DNA of 23,834 nucleotides from Actinomycetota bacterium (lineage in GTDB: Bacteria; Actinomycetota; Thermoleophilia; Solirubrobacterales; Solirubrobacteraceae): positions 1 to 23,834 of the forward strand of contig VAXS01000116.1 of assembly GCA_005883255.1 (NCBI GenBank), read 5' to 3'. The translations under genes were made by a program, and so were the position numbers. Shown here one piece after another: positions 9,560-17,035 of this stretch. The notes below the pieces were generated by a model. That model saw nothing but the letters and a program-made list of their open reading frames with translations. It was not told the origin of the DNA and ran no database searches. Numbering within the stretch: position 1 is the stretch's first letter; every line of letters begins with the position of its first letter.

Positions 9560-11245
9560 CTAGCTCGGCGGGATCCGCAGGTAGGGCAGCACGAACTGCA
9601 TGATCTGCTGGACGGCCGGGGCCGCCACCAGGCCGCCGAGGTGCTCGCCCTGGGGCTCGTCCACCATCACCGCGACCAGCAGCTTGGGGTCCTTGGCGGG
9701 CGCGAAGCCCACGAACGAGGCCACGTACTTGGTGTCGGAGTAGCCGCCGGTCTTGGGGTCCGGCTTCTGGGCGGTGCCGGTCTTCCCGGCCAGCTGGTAG
9801 CCGGGGATCGACACCTCGCTGGCGGTGCCGCCGGCCGCCAGCACGCCCTCCAGCATGGTGCGGACGCTCGCCGCCGTGGCGGCCGACATGATCCGCCGGC
9901 CCCGGGGCAGCCGGGTGGCCTTCCCGTCCACCCCCCGCACCACGTGCGCCGGCCGCAGGATCCCGCCGTTGGCGATCGCCGCGTAGGCGGTGGCCATCTG
10001 CAACGGCGTGACCGCCAGCCCCTGCCCGATGGGCAGGTTGCCCATCGAGGAGCCCGAGTAGCGGGCCAGGCTGGGCACGATCCCCGTTCCCTCGGCGGGC
10101 AGGTCCGAGCGGGTGGCGCGACCGAACCCGAAGCGCCGGACCCAGCGGTCGAACGCCGGCGCGCCCAGGCGCAGCCCGATGGTGACCGCCCCCACGTTGC
10201 TGGACTGGGCCAGGATCTGCGCGGTGCTGAGCGTCTCGTAGCCCGACCGGCCCTCGGCCTCGTGGATGGTGCGGTCGGCCACCTGGATGACCGGCGGGAG
10301 GTTGAACTGGGTGTCGGGCGTGACCACGCCCTGCTCCAGCGCGGCCGACACCGTGAAGGGCTTGAAGGTCGAACCCGGCTCGTAGGCCGCCTGCACGGCG
10401 CGGTCCTGCTTGGCGTAGTCGGGGGCGCCGGAGGGATCGTTGGCGTCCACCCGCGGCCAGTTGGCCAGTGCCAGGAGCTCGCCCGTGCGCGGGTCCATGA
10501 CCAGCGCCATCGCGCCCTTGGGCGAGAAGCTCTGCCCCACCTCCCCCAGCACCTTTTCGGTCTGGTCCTGGATCGAGCTGTCGAGCGTGAGCTGGAGGCT
10601 GCGACCGGCGCGCATCGCGTGCTCGTCCTGCAGCGAGATCGGTTGCCCCAGGGCGTCCTTGACGATGCGCCGCTCGCCGTCGTGGCCGTGCAGGACGCGG
10701 TCCTCGGAGTACTCGAGCCCCGTGAGCCCGCCGCCGTCGATTCCCACGAAGCCCAGCAGCTGGGAGGCCAGGAACTTCTGCGGGTAGATGCGCCGGCTGG
10801 ACGGGATCAGCTCGATGCCGGGGATGTTCAGCTTCTCCAGCGGCCGGGCGGAGACCGAGGGGAAGGCCCGGCGCAGGTACACGAAGCCGTGGTGGCGATC
10901 GGTGAGCTGCTCCAGGAGCTGCTGCTCGGGCTGGCCCAGGATGGGCGCCAGCTGGCGGGCCACCGTGAGTGGCTGCTTGATCAGCAGCGGGTCGGCCGCC
11001 ACGTCCTCGGCGGGCTCCGAGACCGCGAGGTCGACGCCGTGGCGGTCGGTGATCGTGCCCCGGCGGGCGGGGACGTCGACCACCGCGACCTGCTGGGAGA
11101 TCGCGGCGCGCTTGAGGCTGGGGGCCTTGACGGTGCCCAGGTAGGCGGCGCGCAGGGCGGCGAAGGCCAGGAGGCCGGCGAAGGCCGCGAACAGCAGCGC
11201 GATCCGGCGGTCGATCAGCTTGGTCGCCGCGGCGCTCCCGCGCAC
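9560..11245 (-). CDS. ftsI: Septal peptidoglycan D,D-transpeptidase FtsI (class B PBP, PBP3-like)
   Basis: FtsI is the class B penicillin-binding protein that crosslinks septal peptidoglycan in partnership with FtsW. The 561-residue protein has a short cytoplasmic start, one transmembrane helix at about 15-35, an N-terminal dimerisation domain with RRGTITDRHG (61-70), and a transpeptidase domain carrying all three catalytic motifs: STFK (292-295, nucleophile Ser292), SSN (348-350) and KTGT (488-491). No PASTA repeats follow, so it ends soon after the catalytic domain. It starts with GTG two bases after the stop of the ftsL-like gene. Position between ftsL and murE fits FtsI rather than an elongation PBP2. 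Confidence 0.95.
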   Translation of the reverse strand: MRGSAAATKLIDRRIALLFAAFAGLLAFAALRAAYLGTVKAPSLKRAAISQQVAVVDVPARRGTITDRHGVDLAVSEPAEDVAADPLLIKQPLTVARQLAPILGQPEQQLLEQLTDRHHGFVYLRRAFPSVSARPLEKLNIPGIELIPSSRRIYPQKFLASQLLGFVGIDGGGLTGLEYSEDRVLHGHDGERRIVKDALGQPISLQDEHAMRAGRSLQLTLDSSIQDQTEKVLGEVGQSFSPKGAMALVMDPRTGELLALANWPRVDANDPSGAPDYAKQDRAVQAAYEPGSTFKPFTVSAALEQGVVTPDTQFNLPPVIQVADRTIHEAEGRSGYETLSTAQILAQSSNVGAVTIGLRLGAPAFDRWVRRFGFGRATRSDLPAEGTGIVPSLARYSGSSMGNLPIGQGLAVTPLQMATAYAAIANGGILRPAHVVRGVDGKATRLPRGRRIMSAATAASVRTMLEGVLAAGGTASEVSIPGYQLAGKTGTAQKPDPKTGGYSDTKYVASFVGFAPAKDPKLLVAVMVDEPQGEHLGGLVAAPAVQQIMQFVLPYLRIPPS

Positions 11246-11247
11246 CC

Positions 11248-12036
11248 CTACTGCCCGCCGGTGGTGCCGCTCGACGTGCCGCCGGCCGCGCCGGCGTCGG
11301 TCGAGGAGGAGTCGGTCGAGGAGGTGCCGGAAGTCGAGTCGGTCGACGTGCCCGCGGTAGTCGCCGTGGAGCCCGAGTCCGTGGAGCTCGTGGTCGAGGT
11401 CGAGTCGGTCGAGGACGAGCCGGTGGAGCTCGCGCCGCCGCCCGTCGCCGTCGTGCCCAGCAGCGCGCTGGCGTCACTCCCGGCTCCGCCTCCGGGCAGC
11501 GGCTGGGCCTTGGACGGATCGTTGAAGCGCTGGTCGGCCAACGCCCGGGCGGCCGCGGCCGCCGTGCCCCGCCCGCCGGCGGTCAGGTAGCTGATCTGGC
11601 CCGCGGGCGGCATGACCATCCCCAGCCCGCCCACCTGCTCCTGGATGCGCGCCCCGGACTCCAGCTCCGAGACCTGCGCGCGAAGCTCGCCGTTGGTGCG
11701 CTCCAGCCCGGCGGCGCGCTCGACGTCGGTGCCGATCCCGGCGTTCAGCTTCAGCAGCGAGACCTGCATGGCCACCAGGCCGATGAGCAGGGTGCCGACG
11801 ACCGCGATCCACGCCCGCCCCCGGACCATCCGGTCCACGATGCCCCGGTCGGGAAGCGTCGAGGCGAAGGCGGCCAGCCGCGCGCCCAGCGGTAGCGCGA
11901 CGCTCGCTTGCGCGCGCGGGGCCGTGCGGGCACGCAGCGGGCCGGAGACGCGCCGCGGGATCCGGGGCGCGACGGTCCGGGCGCTGGGACGGCGGCGCGC
12001 CCGGCGGGCGGCGGCGGTGGCGGCCGGAGGGCTCAT
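11248..12036 (-). CDS. ftsL: FtsL-like divisome protein with long Ser/Thr-rich C-terminal tail
   Basis: The 262-residue product has an Arg/Ala/Pro-rich cytoplasmic N-terminus (1-70), one transmembrane helix (about 75-95, AWIAVVGTLLIGLVAMQVSL), a short coiled coil (about 100-130, with ERTNGELRAQVSELES) and then an extracytoplasmic region. This architecture and the place between rsmH and ftsI identify it as FtsL, a divisome scaffold that binds FtsB/DivIC and FtsI. FtsL sequences diverge strongly, so the call rests on topology and context. The unusual part is residues 195-262, made almost only of Ser, Thr, Gly, Ala and Asp. Start ATG at 12036 overlaps the rsmH stop as ATGA; stop is two bases before ftsI. 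Confidence 0.78.
   Translation of the reverse strand: MSPPAATAAARRARRRPSARTVAPRIPRRVSGPLRARTAPRAQASVALPLGARLAAFASTLPDRGIVDRMVRGRAWIAVVGTLLIGLVAMQVSLLKLNAGIGTDVERAAGLERTNGELRAQVSELESGARIQEQVGGLGMVMPPAGQISYLTAGGRGTAAAAARALADQRFNDPSKAQPLPGGGAGSDASALLGTTATGGGASSTGSSSTDSTSTTSSTDSGSTATTAGTSTDSTSGTSSTDSSSTDAGAAGGTSSGTTGGQ
11251..11454 (-). repeat. Degenerate low-complexity repeat coding for the Ser/Thr tail of the FtsL-like protein
   Basis: On the plus strand the DNA is built from imperfect recurring units such as GAGTCGGTCGA and GTCGAGGA, giving repeated Ser-Thr-Asp and Ser-Thr-Ser groups on the coding strand. It looks like an expanded in-frame coding repeat that could vary in length between strains. 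Edges are approximate. Confidence 0.55.
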
Positions 12037-12977
12037 GCCTCCTCCGGGCGGCGGCGGGCCACGCGCAGGCGGGCGGACTTGGACCGCGGGTTGGACGCCA
12101 CCTCGCCCGCGGTGGGCTTGACCGCACCGCGCGTGAGCAGGTCCGCCTCCGGCTCGCGACCGCACACGCACACGGGCACCTCGGGCGGGCACACGCAGCC
12201 CCGGGCGCGGTCGGCCAGGAAGCGCTTCACCCGGCGGTCCTCCAGCGAGTGGAAGGCGATGATCCCCAGCCGGCCGCCCGGGGCGAGCACGTCCCAGGCC
12301 ACGGGCAGCCCCCGGTCGAGCTGGCCGAGCTCGTCGTTCACCGCGATCCGCAGCGCCTGGAACGTGCGCTTCGCGGGATGGCCGCCGGCGAACGCCGCCG
12401 GCGCCGGGATCGCGGAGACCACCGTGTCCACCAGCTGCTGCGTGGTGCGCAGCGGCTCCTCGGCGCGGCGGCGGACGATCGCCCGCGCGATGCGGTTGGC
12501 GAAGCGCTCCTCGCCGTACTCGCGCAGTGTCCGCGCCAGCCGGCGCTCGTCCCAGCCGTTGACCAGGTCGGCGGCGGTCACGTCCGAGTCGGGATCCATG
12601 CGCATGTCCAGCGGCGCGTCGTAGGCGTAGGAGAACCCGCGCTCGAAGGTGTCCACCTGCAGCGAGGAGATCCCCAGGTCCATCGTCACCATGTCGGCCC
12701 GGACGCCCTCCTCGCGCAGCTGCTCGAGGCCGTCGGCGAACGGGGCGCGCAGGAAGCGGGTCGCGCAGGGCACCTCGGCCGCCAGCTCGGCGAAGCGCTC
12801 CTCGGCGACCGGGTCGCGGTCGATCCCGATCAGCGTCCCGGCCGGGCCCAGGCGCTCGGCGATCAGGCGGGCGTGGCCGCCGCCTCCGACCGTGCAGTCG
12901 ACGGCGGTCTGCCCGGGGCGGGGCTGCAGGAGGTCGACGAGCTCCCCGGCCAGCACCGGCACGTGGGTGGCGGTCAT
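12033..12977 (-). CDS. rsmH: 16S rRNA (cytosine(1402)-N(4))-methyltransferase RsmH (MraW)
   Basis: RsmH uses S-adenosylmethionine to methylate N4 of C1402 in the ribosomal P site. The 314-residue protein begins THVPVL, then shows the SAM-binding motif DCTVGGGGHA, GIDRDP, MDLGISSLQVD, DMRMDP, HPAKRTFQALRI with the NDEL that follows, and AFHSLEDRRVK near the C-terminus, all RsmH signatures. A Cys-rich loop (CVCPPEVPVCVCG) lies before the C-terminal tail. The ATG at 12977 is chosen over the in-frame TTG at 12995 because it gives the normal N-terminus and lies one base after the mraZ stop. The gene is regularly second in dcw clusters. Stop overlaps the ftsL-like start. Confidence 0.96.
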   Translation of the reverse strand: MTATHVPVLAGELVDLLQPRPGQTAVDCTVGGGGHARLIAERLGPAGTLIGIDRDPVAEERFAELAAEVPCATRFLRAPFADGLEQLREEGVRADMVTMDLGISSLQVDTFERGFSYAYDAPLDMRMDPDSDVTAADLVNGWDERRLARTLREYGEERFANRIARAIVRRRAEEPLRTTQQLVDTVVSAIPAPAAFAGGHPAKRTFQALRIAVNDELGQLDRGLPVAWDVLAPGGRLGIIAFHSLEDRRVKRFLADRARGCVCPPEVPVCVCGREPEADLLTRGAVKPTAGEVASNPRSKSARLRVARRRPEEA

Positions 12978-12978
12978 G

Positions 12979-13413
12979 TCAAGGAGAAGTGTCAAGGCTC
13001 GCGGCGATGTCGGTGATGCGGCTGCCCAGGTCCGCGTTGTACTCGCCCCAGCGGCGGCGATCCCAGATCTCCAGCGACTCCCCGGCGCCGGTGACCACGA
13101 CCTCGCGCGACAGCCCGCCGTGCTCGAGCAGGAAGGCCGGGACCATCACGCGACCGGCGGAGTCGAGCTCGGTGTCGATGGCGTTGGCGGCGAAGAAGCG
13201 CGCGAGCTCGCGCGCCTGCGGGGAGAGGGGATTGCGCCCGGCCAGCGCGGCCGCCGTCTGCGCCTCGTAGGCGGCGGGCGTCCAGATCGCCACGCAGGGC
13301 TCGACGCCCTTGGCCAGGACCACGCCGTCCGCCAGCGCGGCCCGGAATTTCGCCGGGACCGTCAGGCGGTTCTTGGCGTCGAGCGTGTACTCGAAGGTCC
13401 CGCGGAAGGCCAC
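12979..13413 (-). CDS. mraZ: Transcriptional regulator MraZ
   Basis: MraZ is the DNA-binding regulator that opens dcw operons and, where studied, binds tandem TGGGN repeats upstream of its own gene. The 144-residue product has two SpoVT/AbrB-like halves: the first with FRGTFEYTLDAKNRLTVPAKF (3-23, given here as a range with key residues D12, K14, R16), the second with DSAGRVMVP. Length matches the family. The start is GTG at 13413, which gives the standard VAFRGTF opening; longer frames upstream run through the promoter and are not supported. A matching tandem MraZ box lies about 100 bases upstream, so autoregulation is likely. Confidence 0.94.
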   Translation of the reverse strand: MAFRGTFEYTLDAKNRLTVPAKFRAALADGVVLAKGVEPCVAIWTPAAYEAQTAAALAGRNPLSPQARELARFFAANAIDTELDSAGRVMVPAFLLEHGGLSREVVVTGAGESLEIWDRRRWGEYNADLGSRITDIAASLDTSP

Positions 13414-13502
13414 TGCGCGTCTCGCTGGGGTCGGGGCGGAAAGCGATGTGGACCGAGGTGGCGGAGTGGGAGGAGCCCCGCCACCCCGGTCCATTGCGGC
13501 GC

Positions 13503-13531
13503 ACAGTACCCCACCTTTTCCCACAATGCAA
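13503..13531 (-). promoter_or_regulatory. Likely promoter of the dcw operon (mraZ promoter)
   Basis: On the minus strand TTGCAT (13526-13531) and TACTGT (13503-13508) are exactly 17 bases apart. The -10 keeps the key T, A and final T; the -35 keeps TTG. A transcript would start near 13496 and have a leader of about 80 bases before mraZ. The MraZ box fills the spacer. The elements are imperfect, so this is a prediction. Confidence 0.45.
13509..13523 (-). promoter_or_regulatory. Tandem MraZ box (operator)
   Basis: The minus strand reads TGGGA, five bases, TGGGG: two copies of TGGGR with the 10-base period known for MraZ operators. It lies between the -35 and -10 of the predicted mraZ promoter, where bound MraZ would block or retune RNA polymerase. 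A further single TGGGA is at 13550-13554, about three helical turns upstream. Confidence 0.6.
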
Positions 13532-13718
13532 CACATCTTTCTCCCGGCCTCCCACAGAAGCTTCGCGACGGCCCACGACGGGCCCGGTTTGCCGGTGGGC
13601 GCGGGGCGGACGGGCGGACGCGAGGGTCCGCGGCAGGCGGCGCTGCGGCGCAAGCCCGGTTGCAGGCGCGCGCGTTGACAGCGCCCTTGCAGTGGCGCGA
13701 TCCGCCGGGGCGAGCGCG

Positions 13719-13724
13719 TAGGAT
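13719..13724 (+). promoter_or_regulatory. Possible -10 element for the lipoprotein gene
   Basis: TAGGAT matches the common actinobacterial -10 form and would start transcription near 13731, about 33 bases before the GTG at 13764. No -35 is found at 16-18 bases. A perfect TTGACA at 13675-13680 has no good -10 partner at normal spacing. Confidence 0.35.
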
Positions 13725-13748
13725 CCCGCCGCCGTTCACCCCATGACG

Positions 13749-13754
13749 AAGGAG
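13749..13754 (+). promoter_or_regulatory. Ribosome binding site deciding the lipoprotein start
   Basis: AAGGAG lies nine bases before the GTG at 13764 and after the ATG at 13743. This favours the GTG as the true start. Confidence 0.6.
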
Positions 13755-13763
13755 CCCTGGCCC

Positions 13764-15332
13764 GTGCCGTCCCCATCCTCCCCCCACCCGCGTCGACTCC
13801 CGCTTGCCCTGCCGGCGCTGGTGGCCGCCGCCGTGGCGCTGCTCGCCGCCGGCTGCGGCGGCGGAGGCGGCGACGAGAACGCCGACCCCGCCTCGGTGGC
13901 GCCGAAGGGCGCGCCGATCTACTTCACGGGCTTCGTGCGCCCGCAGGGCAGCCAGAAGACGGCCGTCGAGGCGATCGCCCGGAAGGTCGCCGGCGTGTCG
14001 AACCCGGGCGCGGCGATCGAGCAGTCCTTCGACCGCTCGGCCCGTCGCCAGCACGTCACGTTCAAGGACGACGTGAAGCCGTGGCTGGGCCGCCGGGCGG
14101 CGGTCGTGGCCTCCGCCTTCGGCGGAAAGCACTCGGCCGGGGCGGTGATCGTGGCCTCCAAGGACAACTCCAAGGCCGGGGACTTCGTGGACAAGGCGGC
14201 CAAGGGCTCGAGCGGGAGCAGCGAGAAGCGCTCGTACAAGGGCGTCGACTACCGGTTCAACAGCTCAAGCTCGACGGCGTACGGGGTGGTGGGGAACTTC
14301 CTGGTGGTCGGGAACGAGCCCGAGTTCAAGCGCGTGGTCGACGCCTCCAAGGGCAGCTCGCTCAAGGACAACAAGCAGTACGCGAGCGTGGCGGGCCAGG
14401 CCGGGAAGAAGCTGGGGTTCGGGTTCGTGGACGTGCGCTCGCTGATCGACGATCTGGGCGCCTCGGGCCAGCTGCCCGCGGGCCAGGGCGCGACGCTCGG
14501 CGCCCTGCTGGGCGGCGTCAACCAGCCGGTGACGCTGACACTGGATGCCAAGTCCGACCAGGTGAGGGTGGACGTCGCCGGGCCGGCCGCGCGTTCGGTG
14601 GCCTCCAAGCGGCAGGCGTCGGTGGTGGGCGCGCTGCCCGCGGGTGCCTGGGCCGCGCTGGGGCTGGGCGACGTGGGCGGCGCGCTGCGGAGCGCCATCG
14701 CCCGGTTCGCCTCGGGCGGGATCGGCGGCGGGGTCATCCAGTCGCTGACCAGCCAGTTGCGCAACGCGACCGGCCTGGACCTCAACCGGGACATCCTGGC
14801 CGCGATCGGCGACGTCGGGTTCTTCGCCACCGGCAGCAACCTGCTCCAGATCGGTGCGGGCGCGGTGATCCTGTCGCCCGATCCCGGAGCAGCGCGGCGG
14901 CTGGTGGCCAAGCTGGGTGCGCTGATCACCCGGCTGGGCGCCCGCAGCCGGGTGCGGGTGACCGCCACCAGCATCGGCGGCGCCAGCGGCGCGCGGATCC
15001 GCGCCCCCCGGCTGCCCGGATCGATCGACCTGGTGGTGAAGGGGAGCAAGCTGGTGGCTGCCTATGGCGATGCCGCCACCCGCTCGGCCCTCTCGTCGGG
15101 GCGGACCCTCGGTAACAGTCCGGCGTTCCAGCAGGCCAGCGCCTCGCTGGGCGACGGGGCCACCCCGGCGCTGTACGTCGACTTCGGTCCGCTCGCGACG
15201 CTGGTCGGGAGCAGCAGCAACCCGAACGCGCAGCGCGCCGCGCGGGTGCTGAGGGCGCTCAAGGACCTCGTGGTCGGCGGCAGCCAGCAGGGGAGCAGCG
15301 CCGTGGGCAGGGTGGTCGTCAACCTGAAGTAG
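13764..15332 (+). CDS. Predicted lipoprotein resembling DUF3352 family, function unknown
   Basis: The 522-residue product opens with a signal sequence (Arg pair, hydrophobic core, then the lipobox LLAAGC with Cys at position 31), followed by a Gly-rich linker, so it is predicted to be exported and lipid-anchored. The rest alternates short hydrophobic strands and Lys/Ser-rich segments, including GVVGNFLVVGNE and IDLVVKGSKLVAAYGD, two similar halves that recall the actinobacterial DUF3352 family as I remember it. No catalytic motif is seen. The start is taken as GTG 13764 rather than ATG 13743 because AAGGAG sits nine bases before the GTG while the ATG has no Shine-Dalgarno. It is divergent from the dcw operon and its stop is 10 bases from tadC, with no visible terminator. 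Function not assignable. Confidence 0.75.
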   Translation: MPSPSSPHPRRLPLALPALVAAAVALLAAGCGGGGGDENADPASVAPKGAPIYFTGFVRPQGSQKTAVEAIARKVAGVSNPGAAIEQSFDRSARRQHVTFKDDVKPWLGRRAAVVASAFGGKHSAGAVIVASKDNSKAGDFVDKAAKGSSGSSEKRSYKGVDYRFNSSSSTAYGVVGNFLVVGNEPEFKRVVDASKGSSLKDNKQYASVAGQAGKKLGFGFVDVRSLIDDLGASGQLPAGQGATLGALLGGVNQPVTLTLDAKSDQVRVDVAGPAARSVASKRQASVVGALPAGAWAALGLGDVGGALRSAIARFASGGIGGGVIQSLTSQLRNATGLDLNRDILAAIGDVGFFATGSNLLQIGAGAVILSPDPGAARRLVAKLGALITRLGARSRVRVTATSIGGASGARIRAPRLPGSIDLVVKGSKLVAAYGDAATRSALSSGRTLGNSPAFQQASASLGDGATPALYVDFGPLATLVGSSSNPNAQRAARVLRALKDLVVGGSQQGSSAVGRVVVNLK

Positions 15333-15342
15333 GCCGTCGCGC

Positions 15343-16179
15343 TCAGCGGAAGAGGGTGCCGACCAGCGCGGCCGCGACCAGCAGGAGCACCGAGGGGACG
15401 AGCAGCAGCGCGACCACCAGCTGGATCTTGGGCGCGGCCCGGGCGGCGCGCTCCTGGATCCGACGGGCGCGCTCGGCGCGGGCGTCGCGGGCCTGCGCTC
15501 TGAGGGCCTCGCTGAGCGGAGCGCCGTGACGCTCGGCGCGCTTCAGCGCGGCGGCCAGGGTGGCGACGGCGGGCACCGGGCAGCGGCGTGCCAGCCGCGC
15601 CAGCGCTTCGTCGCGGGGCACGCCGAGCGCCAGCCGCTCGGCGGTGGCGCGCCACTCGCGAGCGAGCGCTCCGGGGTGGCGGCGCCCCACCTCGCCCAGC
15701 GCACGCCCGACGGGGAGGCCGGCCTCGACGGCCACTCGCAGGAGGTCGAGCAGGTCGGGCAGCTCGGCCTCCATGGCGCGGGCCCGCGCGCGGGCCCGCC
15801 GGGCCAGCAGCCGATCGGGGGCCAGGAACCCGCAGACCGGCAGCGCCACCAGCGCCGCGGGCGGAAGGCGGCCGGGGAGGGCCGCGGCCAGTGGCGAGCC
15901 GGCCAGCAGCGCCACCAGCGCCGCGCCCCCTTTCACCGCCATCAGGTCGGCGGGCCGCAGGCCCAGCGGCGACCCCGCGGCCTCGATCCGCGCCTCGAGG
16001 TCGGCGGGCGGCGAGAGCGGCGCGCCCAACCGCCGTCCCAACCGCGCGAGCGCCGCCACTCCCCGCGCCGCCCGCCCGGGTCCCGCCCGCACCCGCCCGA
16101 CGCGCGCCGCCGCCAGCTCGACGAGACCGCCGGCCGCCGCCGAGCCGGCCAGGAACGCCGGCACCGCCGCCGGGCTCAT
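15343..16179 (-). CDS. tadC: Type II secretion system F family protein TadC
   Basis: This 278-residue protein is one of two inner-membrane platform proteins of a Tad (type IVc) pilus or related secretion apparatus. It shows hydrophobic segments at the N-terminus, in the middle (LPPAALVALPVCGFLAP) and at the C-terminus (IQLVVALLLVPSVLLLVAAALVG), and the T2SSF-type cytoplasmic region ELPDLLDLLRVAVEAGLPVGRAL followed by LARRCPVP and GAPLSEALRAQA. Position after tadB and size support TadC over TadB. Start ATG 16179 overlaps the tadB stop as ATGA. It converges on the lipoprotein gene with 10 bases between the stops. Confidence 0.85.
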   Translation of the reverse strand: MSPAAVPAFLAGSAAAGGLVELAAARVGRVRAGPGRAARGVAALARLGRRLGAPLSPPADLEARIEAAGSPLGLRPADLMAVKGGAALVALLAGSPLAAALPGRLPPAALVALPVCGFLAPDRLLARRARARARAMEAELPDLLDLLRVAVEAGLPVGRALGEVGRRHPGALAREWRATAERLALGVPRDEALARLARRCPVPAVATLAAALKRAERHGAPLSEALRAQARDARAERARRIQERAARAAPKIQLVVALLLVPSVLLLVAAALVGTLFR

Positions 16180-17030
16180 GCCGCCACCCGGGCCAGGCGG
16201 GCGATCAGGAGCAGCGCAGTCGCCTGCAGCGCGAGTGCGCAGCCCGCGAGCCAGATCGTGAGCGGCGACGCGACCAGTCGGCCGACGTAGCCGGGGCTCG
16301 CGAGCTCCGCCAGCGCCGCGGCGCCCGCGGGCAGCGCCGCCACCAGCGCGCCGGTGAACCGCGCCTGCGCCGTAGCGGTGCGGGCGTCGCGGCGGACGCG
16401 CGCGGCGTCCTCCAGCGCCTCGGCCACGCCCCGCAGCAGTCCGGCCAGGTCGCCGCCCGCCTCGCGCTGGAGCAGGACCGCGGCGACGATCGTGTCGAAC
16501 GCGCCGCCGCCTGCGCGCCGGCGCAGGCGCTCGAGCGCGACTTCGGTCGGCTCGCCCAGCGCCAGGTCGGCGGCCGCCCGCCGCAGCTGCGTACCCGCGG
16601 GTCCGGTCACGCCTCCCCCGGCCGCCGCGGCGGACACCGCCCCGCGCACCGAATGGCCGCCGGCGAGAGCATCGCTCAGGGCGCGCGCGACCAGCGGCGC
16701 CCCGTCCTGCACCTCGGCCAGCCAGCGCTGCCGGCGGGCGCGAACCAGCGCGAGCGCTCCCCACGGCCCCGCCAGCGCCAGGACAACCCCGAGCGGCGGC
16801 CCCGCCACAAGCCAGCCGGCGGCGAACGCGCCGGCGGCAGCCAGGACGGCCAGCCGCCGTCGCTCGGGCGGCGACGGCTCGAGCCCCTCACGCCGCGCCC
16901 GGATCAACGGCGCCATCGCCCGACCGACTCCCTGCACGAGCGCCGAGGCCTCGACCGCCGCCAGCAGCTCCCACCCGGCAAGCACACCCAGCCCACCGGC
17001 GAGGGCGGCCAGCAGCGAGGCGCGGGTCAT
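16176..17030 (-). CDS. tadB: Type II secretion system F family protein TadB
   Basis: A 284-residue membrane protein that pairs with TadC to form the platform driven by the TadA ATPase. Hydrophobic segments lie near the N-terminus (1-30), at about 65-95 and at the C-terminus (two helices). The T2SSF domain reads VQDGAPLVARALSDALAGGHSVRGAV, with EVALERLRRRAGG and QREAGGDLAGLLRGVAEALEDA after it, the usual pattern of this family. Start ATG 17030 lies five bases after the tadA stop; the longer open frame above it shadows tadA. Stop overlaps tadC. Distinguishing TadB from TadC rests mainly on gene order. Confidence 0.85.
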   Translation of the reverse strand: MTRASLLAALAGGLGVLAGWELLAAVEASALVQGVGRAMAPLIRARREGLEPSPPERRRLAVLAAAGAFAAGWLVAGPPLGVVLALAGPWGALALVRARRQRWLAEVQDGAPLVARALSDALAGGHSVRGAVSAAAAGGGVTGPAGTQLRRAAADLALGEPTEVALERLRRRAGGGAFDTIVAAVLLQREAGGDLAGLLRGVAEALEDAARVRRDARTATAQARFTGALVAALPAGAAALAELASPGYVGRLVASPLTIWLAGCALALQATALLLIARLARVAA

Positions 17031-17035
17031 GAACG

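Larger units (their letters stand above)
13414..13763. other. Divergent intergenic region between mraZ and the lipoprotein gene
   Basis: About 350 bases without a supported gene. It holds the mraZ promoter and MraZ boxes on the minus strand (13503-13554) and, on the plus strand, a TAGGAT -10-like element, an isolated TTGACA and a strong ribosome binding site for the lipoprotein gene. Open frames crossing it on both strands are GC-driven and resemble nothing. Confidence 0.6.

Noticed and set aside
12150..12200. Cys-rich loop (CVCPPEVPVCVCG) in RsmH as a possible novel metal site
   Set aside because: As I recall, similar cysteine clusters occur in many RsmH proteins, so it is not specific to this organism.
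13675..13680. Perfect TTGACA as a -35 element on the plus strand
   Set aside because: No acceptable -10 occurs 16-19 bases downstream, and the good TAGGAT is 38 bases away; kept only as a note.
15333..15342. Terminator between the lipoprotein gene and tadC
   Set aside because: Only 10 bases separate the stop codons and no hairpin with a T-run is visible.
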